Assembly: GCA_030020825.1 (NCBI GenBank)
Contig: CP125213.1
Span: 186,001 to 250,000, forward strand
Direction of reading: 5' to 3'
DNA from: Candidatus Blochmannia vicinus
GTDB taxonomy: Bacteria > Pseudomonadota > Gammaproteobacteria > Enterobacterales > Enterobacteriaceae
DNA: 64,000 nt
Below are positions 1 through 9,514 of the stretch, piece by piece; the first letter of the stretch is position 1; the number at the start of each line of letters is the position of its first letter. The notes beneath the pieces are model-generated. The model was not told the origin of the DNA. It was given only the letters and a program-made list of their open reading frames with translations, and did no database searches. Both the position numbers and the translations under genes were made by a program.

Positions 1-701
1 GAGTGTTACCTTGGTTAGGATTAGATGCTAAAAGTCAGGTAACAGTTGCTTATGAAGATGGAAAGATAATTGGAATAGCTGCAGTTGTTTTGTCCATTCA
101 ACATACTTGCGATATAAAATTGATAGATTTACAAGAAGCTGTGATGGAAGAAATTATTAAACCAGTATTACCTAAAAAATGGTTGTCTGATAATACTAAA
201 TTTTTTATTAATCCTGGGGGTTGTTTTATTGTTGGAGGACCTATTAGTGATTGTGGTTTAACTGGAAGAAAAATTATAGTAGACACTTATGGAGGCATGG
301 CTAGACATGGTGGAGGGTCATTTTCTGGAAAAGATCCATCAAAAGTAGATCGTTCAGCCGCTTATGGGGCAAGGTATGTAGCTAAGAATATTGTAGCAGC
401 TGGGTTAGCAGATCGTTGTGAGCTTCAAGTTTCTTATGCAATTGGAATGTCAAATCCGATATCTATTAGTATTGAAACTTTTGGCACAGAGAAAACCTCA
501 CATGATATTTTGATAAAGCTGATAAATAATTTTTTTGATTTCCGTCCTTATGGTTTAATTACTATGTTAGATTTGTTAAAACCAATTTATAGAGACACAG
601 CTGTATATGGACATTTTGGTCGTGAACATTTTCCTTGGGAAAAAGTTGATAAAGTAGAATTACTTCGTGATGCGGCTGGTTTAAAATTTATATCTCCGTA
701 A
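1..701 (+). CDS. metK: S-adenosylmethionine synthase (3' part)
   Basis: Makes S-adenosylmethionine from methionine and ATP in the cytoplasm. The window opens inside the gene. About 233 C-terminal residues are present of a protein that is 384 residues in E. coli, and the reading frame continues upstream of base 1. The family signatures GGGSFSGKDPSKVDRSAAY and DCGLTGRKIIVDTYGG are intact, as is the C-terminal GHFGREHFPWEK segment. The leading GTG at base 3 is an internal valine codon, not a start. It is followed by a 551-base gap where E. coli has galP, sprT, endA, rsmE and gshB before yqgE. Confidence 0.97.
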   Translation, partial: VLPWLGLDAKSQVTVAYEDGKIIGIAAVVLSIQHTCDIKLIDLQEAVMEEIIKPVLPKKWLSDNTKFFINPGGCFIVGGPISDCGLTGRKIIVDTYGGMARHGGGSFSGKDPSKVDRSAAYGARYVAKNIVAAGLADRCELQVSYAIGMSNPISISIETFGTEKTSHDILIKLINNFFDFRPYGLITMLDLLKPIYRDTAVYGHFGREHFPWEKVDKVELLRDAAGLKFISP

Positions 702-1252
702 TATTTTGTATATTTATTATTTGATTAATATGTAATGATATTGTTAATATGGGGTTTGTAGCAAAAATATTTATAAATTGATAATAGGCTATATATGAAT
801 AGATTTTTATATTTATAAAAATTATATGAATGATTATTATTATGTTTTTAAGTAATTTTTATTATAAATACAGTAGAATTTGAAAGTTTTATTTTAATGT
901 ATATATTAAACAAATACATTTTTATATTATAAAATAGTGGAGTATATTTTTATAATTAAGGGAAAGAATCTTTTATAGAGTGCATTTTTACAAAGAATTT
1001 ATGATGGAATAAAAACAGGATTATTATAAGTGTAATAACTATTTATAGTTTGATCCTAGATAGGTCTTTTATTTAAATAAATTTCTATTAGTAATTGATG
1101 AGAGAATCATCAACTATGTGGTTGTAATTAATAATGATTAAAATTTTTTGTATATAATAGTTTAAATTAATTATAGCATTTTTTATAAAAATTAATTAAT
1201 TATCATTTCTTAAACTTTGTATCCTTAATAAAAGAGATTTATAAAATAATTT
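702..1252. other. Intergenic gap metK-yqgE
   Basis: AT-rich stretch of 551 bases without a credible reading frame. In E. coli five genes separate metK from yqgE, and I see no recognisable remnant of them. A small perfect hairpin lies at 1095-1113 (TTGATGA, loop GAGAA, TCATCAA). A promoter-like pair, TTGTAT (1217-1222), 17 bases, TATAAA (1240-1245), sits immediately before yqgE. If used it would give an almost leaderless mRNA, so it is only a candidate. Confidence 0.6.
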
Positions 1253-1834
1253 ATGTTAATGCATGAGATAACAAATTTACAAAATTATTTTCTAATAGCT
1301 ATGCCCGCTCTGAAAGATCCGTTATTCAAACAGTCAGTAGTATATATTTGTGAGCATAATGATACAGGAGCTATGGGTATAGTTATCAATAAACTAGTTG
1401 AAAAATGTACAGTAGAAACTATATTGCATAATTTGAAGGTTGTATCTCCTGTACGAGACCCATCTATTCGATTAAATAATCCAGTATTTTCTGGAGGTCC
1501 TTTATTAGATGATCGGGGTTTTATTTTACATACTCCTAAAAAAGGTTTTGGATCCAGTGTTAATATTTCTTCAAAAGCTATGATCACTACATCTAGAGAT
1601 ATCTTAGAAACTTTAGGAACTCCTAATCAACCAAAAGATGTATTGGTAGCACTTGGTTATTCTGGTTGGTCTAAAGGTCAATTAGAACATGAGTTAATGG
1701 AAAATGCTTGGCTTACTGTTCCTGCTAATGAAACAATTTTATTTCATACTCCTATTATTGCTCGTTGGCGTGCAGCTGCAAAAATATTAGGAATTGATAT
1801 TCGTAATATCACAGATCAAACAGGTCGCGCTTAA
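1253..1834 (+). CDS. yqgE: YqgE/AlgH family protein, function unknown
   Basis: A 193-residue member of the conserved YqgE (UPF0301/AlgH) family, close in length to E. coli YqgE (187). It carries the typical NYFLIAMP start, the GAMGIVINK segment and GGPLLDDRGFILHTP. No biochemical role is established for the family in enterobacteria. ATG codons at 1253 and 1259 are both possible starts and neither has a clear Shine-Dalgarno sequence. Its stop overlaps the ruvX start in a TAATG arrangement, so the two are translationally coupled as in E. coli. Confidence 0.93.
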   Translation: MLMHEITNLQNYFLIAMPALKDPLFKQSVVYICEHNDTGAMGIVINKLVEKCTVETILHNLKVVSPVRDPSIRLNNPVFSGGPLLDDRGFILHTPKKGFGSSVNISSKAMITTSRDILETLGTPNQPKDVLVALGYSGWSKGQLEHELMENAWLTVPANETILFHTPIIARWRAAAKILGIDIRNITDQTGRA

Positions 1835-2262
1835 TGTCAGCTGTTAATATAATAATGGGTTTTGATTTTGGCACTAAAAATATAGGAATCGCAATTGGTC
1901 AAAAATTGACTTACACTGTACGGCCTCTTACTGTATTGCAATCGCAATCTGGTATACCTAATTGGGGGGGGATCAAAAATGTTTATAATATATGGAAACC
2001 AGTAGTAATGATAGTAGGATTACCTTTGAAGATAAATGGAGAGGAACAGTCTATTACTATTTTAGCAAGAAGGTTTGCTAAACAATTAAAGAAACAGTTT
2101 CCTGTTACAGTAAAGATGCATGATGAGCGGTTTAGTACGAGTGAAGCGCGTTTAGATTATTTTGAAAATCATCACAATTATTTATGTGTGCGACGGGATA
2201 TCAAAATAAATGCAATTGCAGCTGGAGTAATTTTAAAAAGTTGGTTGAATCAGTCTTTTTAA
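1834..2262 (+). CDS. ruvX: Putative pre-16S rRNA nuclease / Holliday resolvase-like YqgF
   Basis: A 142-residue YqgF/RuvX protein with an RNase H-like fold. The family is implicated in 16S rRNA 5' maturation and is sometimes annotated as a Holliday junction resolvase homologue. Visible motifs are the first acidic strand FDFGTKNIG, the GLPLKINGEEQ segment and HDERFSTSEAR. It overlaps yqgE by one base. The frame contains a run of eight G residues around 1964-1971, unusual in such AT-rich DNA, encoding Trp-Gly-Gly. The frame is open across it. Confidence 0.92.
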   Translation: MSAVNIIMGFDFGTKNIGIAIGQKLTYTVRPLTVLQSQSGIPNWGGIKNVYNIWKPVVMIVGLPLKINGEEQSITILARRFAKQLKKQFPVTVKMHDERFSTSEARLDYFENHHNYLCVRRDIKINAIAAGVILKSWLNQSF

Positions 2263-3223
2263 ATATGAGGGAATAATATTTCTGTACATAAGTATTTTGA
2301 TAATAAATATTAGAAGCTTTAATATTATGATAATTTAAAAAATTAAATAATTATTTTTTAGTTTGTTGTTTAATAATTTTTAGTGAATAATATTAAAGGT
2401 AATATTGTGATATGTATATTTTTAAATAAAAAATATGATTTTTTAGTATATATATAGTTAATATTGTTTAATGAAAAGTATAGATGATTTTTAAAGGATT
2501 TATTTTATATAGAATTGAATATATGTATTACGGTGAAAATATTTATTGATTTTTAGAAAAAATTAAATATTTTTTATTTTTGCATGATCTAATCAAAATT
2601 AAAAGGTTATATTAAATTTAAATTGAAGATTGCATCACATATGTTTTATTAATTGATTTTTAATTAAACAAGCGGGGTTTATCGGTATTTATTTTTTGAA
2701 TATGCATCCTGATTAAATAAATGTAAGTGTAAATAAAAATTGAATTAGGAGTATTCACGACTAATAAAATAAATTCATATCTTATTTAGAATACAAATTA
2801 ATGTAAGTATTACACTAAATAAGTAGAATATTTATTTTTGGTAAATATTTATAATAATTAATTATTTTTATAAAAGTAAATATTCATTACTTGTTAATAA
2901 TAAGAAGTATTTTTGATTCGCAGATTTTGTGTTTTATGAATCATTAAAAATATTGGTTATTAAATTTTTGTAGAGTTAATGTATTTTTTATTAACATTGT
3001 TATTTTTAAAAACTAAATATTTATAAAATTATGTATTAATTTTATGCTCTAAATTCTTATGTTTTGTTTATATTAGAATGTTTTTGATTATTTTGAAATA
3101 TATCGGTCGGTATTTATATTGAGTTTACTTTTTAACTTATACAATATCCTTTAGCAAAATTCAGATTGATTATAGAACATACCAGTTATATGTAATGTAA
3201 ATTTAGTATCGTAAAATATATAT
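2263..3223. other. Intergenic gap ruvX-mutY
   Basis: A 961-base AT-rich region with no reading frame I can support. In E. coli this interval holds yggR, yggS, yggT, yggU, rdgB, hemW, yggL and trmB among others. All are missing here and no fragment is recognisable by eye. Nothing resembling an RNA gene was seen. Confidence 0.6.
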
Positions 3224-4273
3224 ATGGCTCAAAATTTGATTTTTTCGAAAAAAATATTACTTTGGTATCAAAAGTATAGAACGCAAGATTTACCATGGCA
3301 ATTGAATAAAACAATGTATAAAACATGGTTATCTGAAATTATGTTGCAACAAACACAAGTAAAAACTGTAATTTTCTACTATAAACGATTTATTATAAGA
3401 TTCCCAACAATTATACAGTTGGCAGACGCAGAATTAGACGAAGTATTATTTTTATGGAGTGGATTAGGTTATTATGCACGGGCTAGAAATTTGCATAAAA
3501 CGGCTAGAATTATTGTTAAGTATTATTGTGGTAATTTTCCAAAAGATTTAGATATACTTATTTCCTTTCCTGGTATTGGAAGATCTACTGCAGGAGCTAT
3601 ATTGTCGTTGACATTGGATCAACATCATCCTATTCTTGATGGTAATATAAAACGAATATTAACAAGATATTATGCTTTTGATTATTATTTGTTAGAAAAT
3701 AAATCCAAGATAAATAATAAACTGTGGTTATTGAGTGAACAATTACTTCCTGATACAGGAACGGGAGTATTTAATCAAGCTATGATGGATCTAGGAAGAT
3801 TAATATGCACTAATACATGTCCATCCTGCAAAGATTGTCCTCTTCAGGAAGATTGTCAAGCTTTTTTGAATCATAAAGTTAATTTATATCCTAGAAAAGA
3901 ACCAACAAAAAAGTTATTAAAAAAAACTATCTGGTTTTTATTGTTATTATTACAACGTCGTAAAGTAAAAATGATATGGCTTGAGAAAAGATCATATCAG
4001 ATGATTTGGGGAGGGTTATTTTGTTTTCCTGAATTTTCTAATATTAATATGTTGAATATATGGCTATTAAATTATCATCTTCACGATGATCAATACATAA
4101 AATTATCTATTTTAAAACATAGATTAAGTAATATTGATTTAGAAATTAGACCAATATTACTTAATCTAAATAAAAAGATAGATTGTAAAAAAGATGGGAT
4201 CTGGTATGATTTAATGGATCCTCCAAGTGTTGGGTTGCCTAATCCAATTTCTATAATATTACGGAGATTGTAA
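3224..4273 (+). CDS. mutY: Adenine DNA glycosylase
   Basis: Removes adenine mispaired with guanine or 8-oxoguanine in base excision repair. The length of 349 residues matches E. coli MutY (350). The catalytic acid Glu38 lies in SEIMLQQTQV. The helix-hairpin-helix is FPGIGRSTAGAI (about 115-126), followed by the catalytic Asp139 in ILDGNIKRIL. The iron-sulfur cluster motif C-X6-C-X2-C-X5-C is complete in the CTNTCPSCKDCPLQEDC segment. The C-terminal NUDIX-like 8-oxoG recognition domain is present but diverged. It precedes yggX as in E. coli. Confidence 0.97.
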   Translation: MAQNLIFSKKILLWYQKYRTQDLPWQLNKTMYKTWLSEIMLQQTQVKTVIFYYKRFIIRFPTIIQLADAELDEVLFLWSGLGYYARARNLHKTARIIVKYYCGNFPKDLDILISFPGIGRSTAGAILSLTLDQHHPILDGNIKRILTRYYAFDYYLLENKSKINNKLWLLSEQLLPDTGTGVFNQAMMDLGRLICTNTCPSCKDCPLQEDCQAFLNHKVNLYPRKEPTKKLLKKTIWFLLLLLQRRKVKMIWLEKRSYQMIWGGLFCFPEFSNINMLNIWLLNYHLHDDQYIKLSILKHRLSNIDLEIRPILLNLNKKIDCKKDGIWYDLMDPPSVGLPNPISIILRRL

Positions 4274-4345
4274 TTATAATTGTATTAAAAATATTGAGGA
4301 AAATTTAAATTAAAAAATAATTACTGCAACAAAAGATTTATAATA

Positions 4346-4585
4346 ATGTCTAAAATAATTTATTGTGTTTTTTTAAAAAAATATGCTGAGGGACTAGATG
4401 CTCCGTGTTATCCAGGATCGTTAGGAAAATATATCTATGAGAATATTTCTAAAGATGCATGGAAGAAATGGAAAAATAAAGAAATTATTTTAATAAATGA
4501 AAATAAATTAAATATGATGAATATTTCAGATCGTATAGTACTTGAAAAAGAAATGAAATTTTTTTTGTTTGGAAAGGATTTTTAA
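4346..4585 (+). CDS. yggX: Probable Fe(2+)-trafficking protein YggX, C-terminally short
   Basis: YggX family protein linked in enterobacteria to protection of iron-sulfur clusters and oxidative stress resistance. It has 79 residues against 91 in E. coli. The N-terminal cysteine (Cys7, in IYCVFLKK), the YPGSLGKYIY segment and the INENKLNMMN signature are kept. The last dozen residues of the E. coli protein are absent, replaced by a stop after FLFGKDF. Placement directly after mutY is the ancestral order. MutY and YggX together point to retained oxidative damage defence. Confidence 0.93.
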   Translation: MSKIIYCVFLKKYAEGLDAPCYPGSLGKYIYENISKDAWKKWKNKEIILINENKLNMMNISDRIVLEKEMKFFLFGKDF

Positions 4586-4604
4586 ATACAAAAATTATTA
4601 ATTA

Positions 4605-4644
4605 CGTCAATATCAATAATTGGGTAATTTCTTTTTTATTGACG
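4605..4644. terminator. Bidirectional terminator-like hairpin between yggX and clpX
   Basis: Inverted arms CGTCAATA (4605-4612) and TATTGACG (4637-4644) flank a 24-base loop in the short gap between the convergent genes yggX (+) and clpX (-). A T-rich tract follows on the + side. The loop is long, so strength is uncertain. This gap is also the join between two blocks that are far apart in E. coli. Confidence 0.4.
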
Positions 4645-4735
4645 CTATTTTTAAAAATGGTATTAATATAATTATAAAAATAATTTTTATCTAAATTGCA
4701 TAATGTACTGTATATAGTTTATTGAGGTAAGTATT

Positions 4736-6013
4736 TTATTTAGGATCAGATAATTTATGTTTATTGCAAATTAATAGTGGTTTTGAATCTCCAAATACTA
4801 CTGATTCATCGATTATGACTTTGTCTATATTGTTTTGAGAAGGTAATTCATACATTATATCTAGTAATATATCTTCTAAAATAGTTCTAAGTCCACGAGC
4901 ACCAATTTTTCTTTTCATAGCATTGTTAGCAATAGCAGTTAATGATGTTTCTGAAAATTCCAACTTTACTCCATCTATATGGAATAAAGTTTCGTATTGT
5001 TTTATTAAGGCATTTTTTGGTTCTTTTAATATTTTTATTAATTCTTTTTCTCCCAGTTCATCTAAAACAGAAATTATTGGAAGTCTTCCAATGAATTCTG
5101 GAATTAGACCAAATTTGATTAAATCTTCTGGTTCAATTTTTTTTAACAATGAATATTCAGTATTTTGAACTGTATTGTTATTTTCTGAGATTTGAAAACC
5201 AATTGTACGTTTGTTGGTAGTGCGTTTCTGAATAATTTGATGTAAACCAAAAAAAGCACCTCCACAAATAAAAAGAATATTGGTCGTATCTACTTGTATG
5301 AATTCTTGTTGTGGATGTTTTCGTCCCCCTTGTGGTGGTACTGCCGTTATAGTTCCTTCTATTAATTTTAATAAAGCTTGTTGTACTCCTTCTCCGGAGA
5401 CATCTCGGGTGATAGAAGGATTTTCTGATTTCCTAGAAATTTTATCTATTTCGTCTATATAAATAATACCTTGTTGTGCTTTATTTACATCATAATTACA
5501 TCGTTGTAATAATTTTTGTACAACGTTTTCTACATCTTCACCTACATATCCTGCTTCTGTTAAGGTAGTAGCATCTGATATAGCAAACGGCACGTTAAGA
5601 AAACTAGCTAATGTTTCTGCTAATAACGTTTTTCCACTTCCTGTAGGTCCGATTAATAAAATATTACTTTTAAATAATTTTATACCATTATCACATATAT
5701 ATGTATTTTCATTACGTAAACGTTTATAATGATTATATACTGCTACTGCGAGTACTTTTTTAGTATGTTCTTGTCCAATTACATAATCATCTAAATGACT
5801 TTTAATTTCACAGGGTGTTGGAAATTTAATGAAATTTTCATTGATTACTTTATCTTTAAGTTCTTGATTAATTATATCTTTACATAAACCAATACATGTA
5901 TCACAAATATGTGCTGATACTCCGGCAATTAATTTTAATACTTGATTTTGGTCTTTTCCACAAAATGAACAATATAGTGTATTTTTTGAATGATTTTGAT
6001 GATTATCGTTCAC
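4736..6013 (-). CDS. clpX: ATP-dependent Clp protease ATP-binding subunit ClpX
   Basis: AAA+ unfoldase that recognises substrates and feeds them to ClpP. It has 425 residues (E. coli 424). The N-terminal zinc-binding cysteines are Cys15, Cys18, Cys37 and Cys40. Walker A is GPTGSGKT (about 122-129), pore loop GYVG (155-158), Walker B IIYIDEID. The IGF tripeptide that docks on ClpP is at 271-273 within a diverged insertion. It lies 138 bases downstream of clpP on the same strand. In E. coli lon follows, but here the next gene is the unrelated yggX. Confidence 0.98.
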   Translation of the reverse strand: MNDNHQNHSKNTLYCSFCGKDQNQVLKLIAGVSAHICDTCIGLCKDIINQELKDKVINENFIKFPTPCEIKSHLDDYVIGQEHTKKVLAVAVYNHYKRLRNENTYICDNGIKLFKSNILLIGPTGSGKTLLAETLASFLNVPFAISDATTLTEAGYVGEDVENVVQKLLQRCNYDVNKAQQGIIYIDEIDKISRKSENPSITRDVSGEGVQQALLKLIEGTITAVPPQGGRKHPQQEFIQVDTTNILFICGGAFFGLHQIIQKRTTNKRTIGFQISENNNTVQNTEYSLLKKIEPEDLIKFGLIPEFIGRLPIISVLDELGEKELIKILKEPKNALIKQYETLFHIDGVKLEFSETSLTAIANNAMKRKIGARGLRTILEDILLDIMYELPSQNNIDKVIIDESVVFGDSKPLLICNKHKLSDPK

Positions 6014-6151
6014 AGTTTAATATCCTTACTTTTGATGCTTAATCAATGTAAATGAACTGCAGATCTATTTGAAAATAAAAATAAATTCAGATATAAATTA
6101 TGTTCATAGATAATGATAATAGTAAAATATAAAATAGATAATGATACGAAT

Positions 6152-6787
6152 TTATATTCGTTGGGACAATATACGATCTACCAATCCATATTTCATAGCT
6201 TCATCAGCAGATAAAAAACAATCTCGTTCTGTATCTTTGCTAATTGTATCAACAGATTGTCCTGTATGTTTTGCCATTAGCTCATTTATATTATTTTTAA
6301 TTTTTAATATTTCTTTGGTATGAATAGCAATATCAGTAGCTTGTCCCTGAAAACATCCTAATGGCTGATGAATCATGATTCGAGCGTTCGGTAAACAAAA
6401 TCGTTTGCCTTTAGTACCAGAAGCTAATAGAAAAGCACTCATAGAGGCAGCTTGCCCCATACAAAATGTACTAACGTCAGGTTTTACAAATTGTATGGTG
6501 TCATATATTGACATGCCTGCAGTTATCAATCCTCCTGGAGAATTAATATATAAATGGATGTCTTTTTTTGAATTTTCTGATTCTAAAAACATTATCTGCG
6601 CAACGATTAAATTAGCTATATTATCTTCTATTGTCCCTGTCATAAAAATAATTCTTTCTTTCAGTAGCAAAGAAAATATATCATACACACGATCTCCTCT
6701 AATAGTTTGTTCTATTACTGTTGGTACTATTACCATATTCTGACAACAATAAGGTGCTTTAAAATTGTTTGGATATTTCCATAGCAT
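6152..6787 (-). CDS. clpP: ATP-dependent Clp protease proteolytic subunit ClpP
   Basis: Serine protease barrel of the ClpXP machine. It has 211 residues (E. coli 207). The catalytic triad is Ser115 (in MGQAASM), His140 (in MIHQPLG) and Asp189 (in DTERDC). The N-terminal propeptide region differs from E. coli and aligns only from MVIVPTVIEQ onward. A purine-rich AGAGGA sits before the chosen ATG. Upstream, where E. coli has tig and bolA, lies a long gap, so trigger factor is not at its ancestral position. Confidence 0.97.
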   Translation of the reverse strand: MLWKYPNNFKAPYCCQNMVIVPTVIEQTIRGDRVYDIFSLLLKERIIFMTGTIEDNIANLIVAQIMFLESENSKKDIHLYINSPGGLITAGMSIYDTIQFVKPDVSTFCMGQAASMSAFLLASGTKGKRFCLPNARIMIHQPLGCFQGQATDIAIHTKEILKIKNNINELMAKHTGQSVDTISKDTERDCFLSADEAMKYGLVDRILSQRI

Positions 6788-6842
6788 GCACTGTATCCTC
6801 TTTTATTGAATATCTGTGAAATAGAAGTATTATTTACATCCT

Positions 6843-6871
6843 GATATAATACAATTTGTAGAAAATTTCAA
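6843..6871 (-). promoter_or_regulatory. Candidate sigma-70 promoter for clpP
   Basis: Read on the minus strand, TTGAAA (6866-6871) and TATATC (6843-6848) are separated by 17 bases, about 55 bases upstream of the clpP start. In DNA this AT-rich such matches occur by chance, so this is only a candidate. Confidence 0.3.
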
Positions 6872-8476
6872 ATTAAATTTAATGATCGGGTTTTTATTAA
6901 TTAAAATAGTTATGTTGTGTTATAGTCTTTAATAACTTATTACCTGTCGGATATTTAATTGTTATAATAAAATCATTTATATATATGTTGTTTCGTTTCT
7001 ATCGTAGTGTGTATATAAATTTATTATCACATTCTGTAAATGTTTATTACAAAATGTAATCATAATGTATAAATTTATTGAATGCAGTATCTTTTTTAAA
7101 TTTTGATCAATTAAGAATAAAAATAAACTGTTTTTTGTGTTAAAGAAGATCGTAGAGATATTTTATGGCTATAATATTGGCTGTAAACAATTTTATTTTT
7201 TATCAGATATTAAATTAATCTAATTTAAAAATTATTAAATTTAAATGATGATTAACATCAGTATTTTAGATAGTTTGATTGAATAGTAATGTAGTTTTAT
7301 ACGGTATTTATCCCGGGTTCTAAGATTAAATTTTATTAAAAATTTAGAATAATTTTTTTGAATGTGTATTAATACCATATTTTATATTAATTTGTTATTT
7401 TAAATGATCAAATATATTTATTATTAATATAGCAGTCAATTTAATAGTATTAAAATGCTATACCATTTTAGGTTGATATTTCGCTTTGTATAGTATTTAT
7501 TAAATAATATAATATTATGTTGTAGTATGGATTACAATGTTTCAATATCATTTTTATATCATTCCAAAATTTAGAATTTTTATGCTTTAAAATAATAAAA
7601 ACTATGCATTTTCTTTAAATTTTATTGATAATATTTATGTGTGAATCTTAACATTTATATTAATAAATAGTTTTGTATATTATAATTAAAATATTTAATC
7701 ATGAATTGATAAAGATTTAATTATTTTTATAATTTATCGTAGTAATATTAAAAATAATATTATTTTTGATATTTATTTTATTGCTGTGTTGCGCATGTAT
7801 AATGTGTTTTATATGTAGCTATACTTATATTGCGAGAGTATATATAATTTTGCTATTATATATCGGTAGTGTATAGGCTTATATAGCAAATTATACTAAT
7901 TATATTACTTATTTTAAATAACAAGGGAAATAGAATTATAATTTATTAATTTTGTTATAATTTTCTGATAAATAATGATTTTGTAATTTTTAAAAAGAAA
8001 TAATAATTTTAACATGAAACTTTTATGAAGATGTATATTTTAAGATATGATAAATCCAGTGTAATATGCCATACATAACGATACTTCAAGATAAGTGATA
8101 ATATAATTAATGGATTTTCATAAGTTTTTAATGTTTTTAAATAATTATGTGTGTATTTAATTTATTTTTATTAATTTTATAGACGGAATATAATAAGTAA
8201 AATATGAAATTATGTAAAGTTACCAATGTATATAATAAATCTATAATGTAATTATAATTTAATTAATTAATTTAAATTATATAGTATAGTAGTATTAGAA
8301 TTGATTATGTATGTAAATCCAAATATTTAGATAACTAATTTTAAGTGATTAAATATTTTATTTTATTTTTAAATTATATAACAAAATTAATTTCAGTTAT
8401 ATATACATATGATTATAATCTAATGCTTATTAGGAAGTAATAAATATAGAACAATTTTTAGGTATATATTAATTTA

Positions 8477-8505
8477 TTTACATTAATAAAGACTTGCGGT
8501 AAAAT
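8477..8505 (+). promoter_or_regulatory. Probable sigma-70 promoter of the cyo operon
   Basis: TTTACA (8477-8482) and TAAAAT (8500-8505) are separated by exactly 17 bases, with the start codon of cyoA 47 bases further on. This is the best promoter match in the 1.8 kb gap and is correctly placed and oriented for cyoABCDE. The segment CGGTAAAAT at its -10 also occurs at the -10 of the peroxiredoxin gene promoter. Confidence 0.55.
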
Positions 8506-8552
8506 GGTCAATTCAGAAATTAAATATATATAATTACATTAAAATTTGTTGT

Positions 8553-9419
8553 ATGAAATTCAGTGTATATAATATAAGAAAATATGTGTGTTATTGTTTT
8601 CTGTATAGTTTAATAGCAATATTAAGTGGGTGTAATGATTTGGTATTGTTATATCCTAAGGGTCAAATTGGGATAGAAGAACGTTCGCTAATTTTGACTG
8701 CATTTGCGTTAATGCTCACCATAGTCATCCCAGTAATTGGAATGACAATTTTTTTTACCATAAAATATAGAGCATCTAATATTAAAAATATAAAATATAA
8801 TCCTAATTGGAAAAATTCTAGAAAAATAGAATTTGTGATATGGTTTGTGCCAATTTTAATTATTATTTTTTTAGGAGTTCTCACTTGGGAATCTACTCAT
8901 AAATTAGATCCCAAAAAACCTATTACATCTTATTCTGTGCAACCAATAATTATTGATGTTATATCATTAGATTGGAAATGGCTTTTTATTTATCCGAAGC
9001 AAAATATAGCAGTTATTAATGAACTTGTTTTTCCAAAATGCGTACCTATCAAGTTTAATGTTACTTCTAATTCAGTTATGAATTCTTTTTTTATTCCTCA
9101 ATTAGGAGGACAAATTTATGCAATGGCTGGAATGCATACAGAATTAAATTTAATAGCTAACGAAGTAGGACACTATAAAGGTGTTTCATCAAATTTTAGT
9201 GGGCAGGGATTTTCTAATATGAAATTTACTGTTTTTGTTACACAAACTGAAAAAGAATTTGAAGAATGGATACAAAAAGTTCAAAAATCATCTTATCACA
9301 TTGATAATATGTCAATGTATGAAGAGTTAGCTAAACCTAGTGAACATCATCCGATAATTTATTTTTCTAATGTACAGTCTAATTTGTTTTATAATGTGAT
9401 TAATAAATTTAAACATTAA
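8553..9419 (+). CDS. cyoA: Cytochrome bo3 ubiquinol oxidase subunit II
   Basis: Subunit II of the terminal quinol oxidase in the inner membrane. It has 288 residues against 315 in E. coli. A lipoprotein signal ends in the lipobox LSGC (Cys27), followed by two membrane helices (about 44-66 and 88-107). The periplasmic cupredoxin-fold domain follows, with DWKWLFIYP and SNSVMNSFFIPQLG. As in quinol oxidases, CuA ligands are absent. The His- and Met-rich C-terminal tail of the E. coli protein is missing. First gene of cyoABCDE. Confidence 0.97.
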   Translation: MKFSVYNIRKYVCYCFLYSLIAILSGCNDLVLLYPKGQIGIEERSLILTAFALMLTIVIPVIGMTIFFTIKYRASNIKNIKYNPNWKNSRKIEFVIWFVPILIIIFLGVLTWESTHKLDPKKPITSYSVQPIIIDVISLDWKWLFIYPKQNIAVINELVFPKCVPIKFNVTSNSVMNSFFIPQLGGQIYAMAGMHTELNLIANEVGHYKGVSSNFSGQGFSNMKFTVFVTQTEKEFEEWIQKVQKSSYHIDNMSMYEELAKPSEHHPIIYFSNVQSNLFYNVINKFKH

Positions 9420-9514
9420 AAGAAAGAATATTTTTGGTATTTAATTTTTAATTATTTAATATAAAAATGATATATTTTTTAGTGATATTATAAATATATA
9501 GGGATAATAAAGTA

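Larger units (their letters stand above)
6788..8552. other. 1.8 kb gene-free region between clpP and cyoA
   Basis: Divergent gap separating clpP (-) from cyoA (+). In E. coli the equivalent interval holds tig, bolA, yajG and ampG. No open frame above about 60 codons and no recognisable remnant of these genes was seen. Apart from the clpP and cyoA promoter candidates at its ends I found no strong hairpin or RNA gene. Confidence 0.6.

Noticed and set aside
2263..3223. Possible CRISPR array or tandem repeats in AT-rich gaps
   Set aside because: No regularly spaced direct repeats; the gaps are only compositionally simple.
6375..6743. 122-codon frame antisense to clpP
   Set aside because: Mirror of the conserved clpP codons; ClpP on the minus strand is unambiguous.
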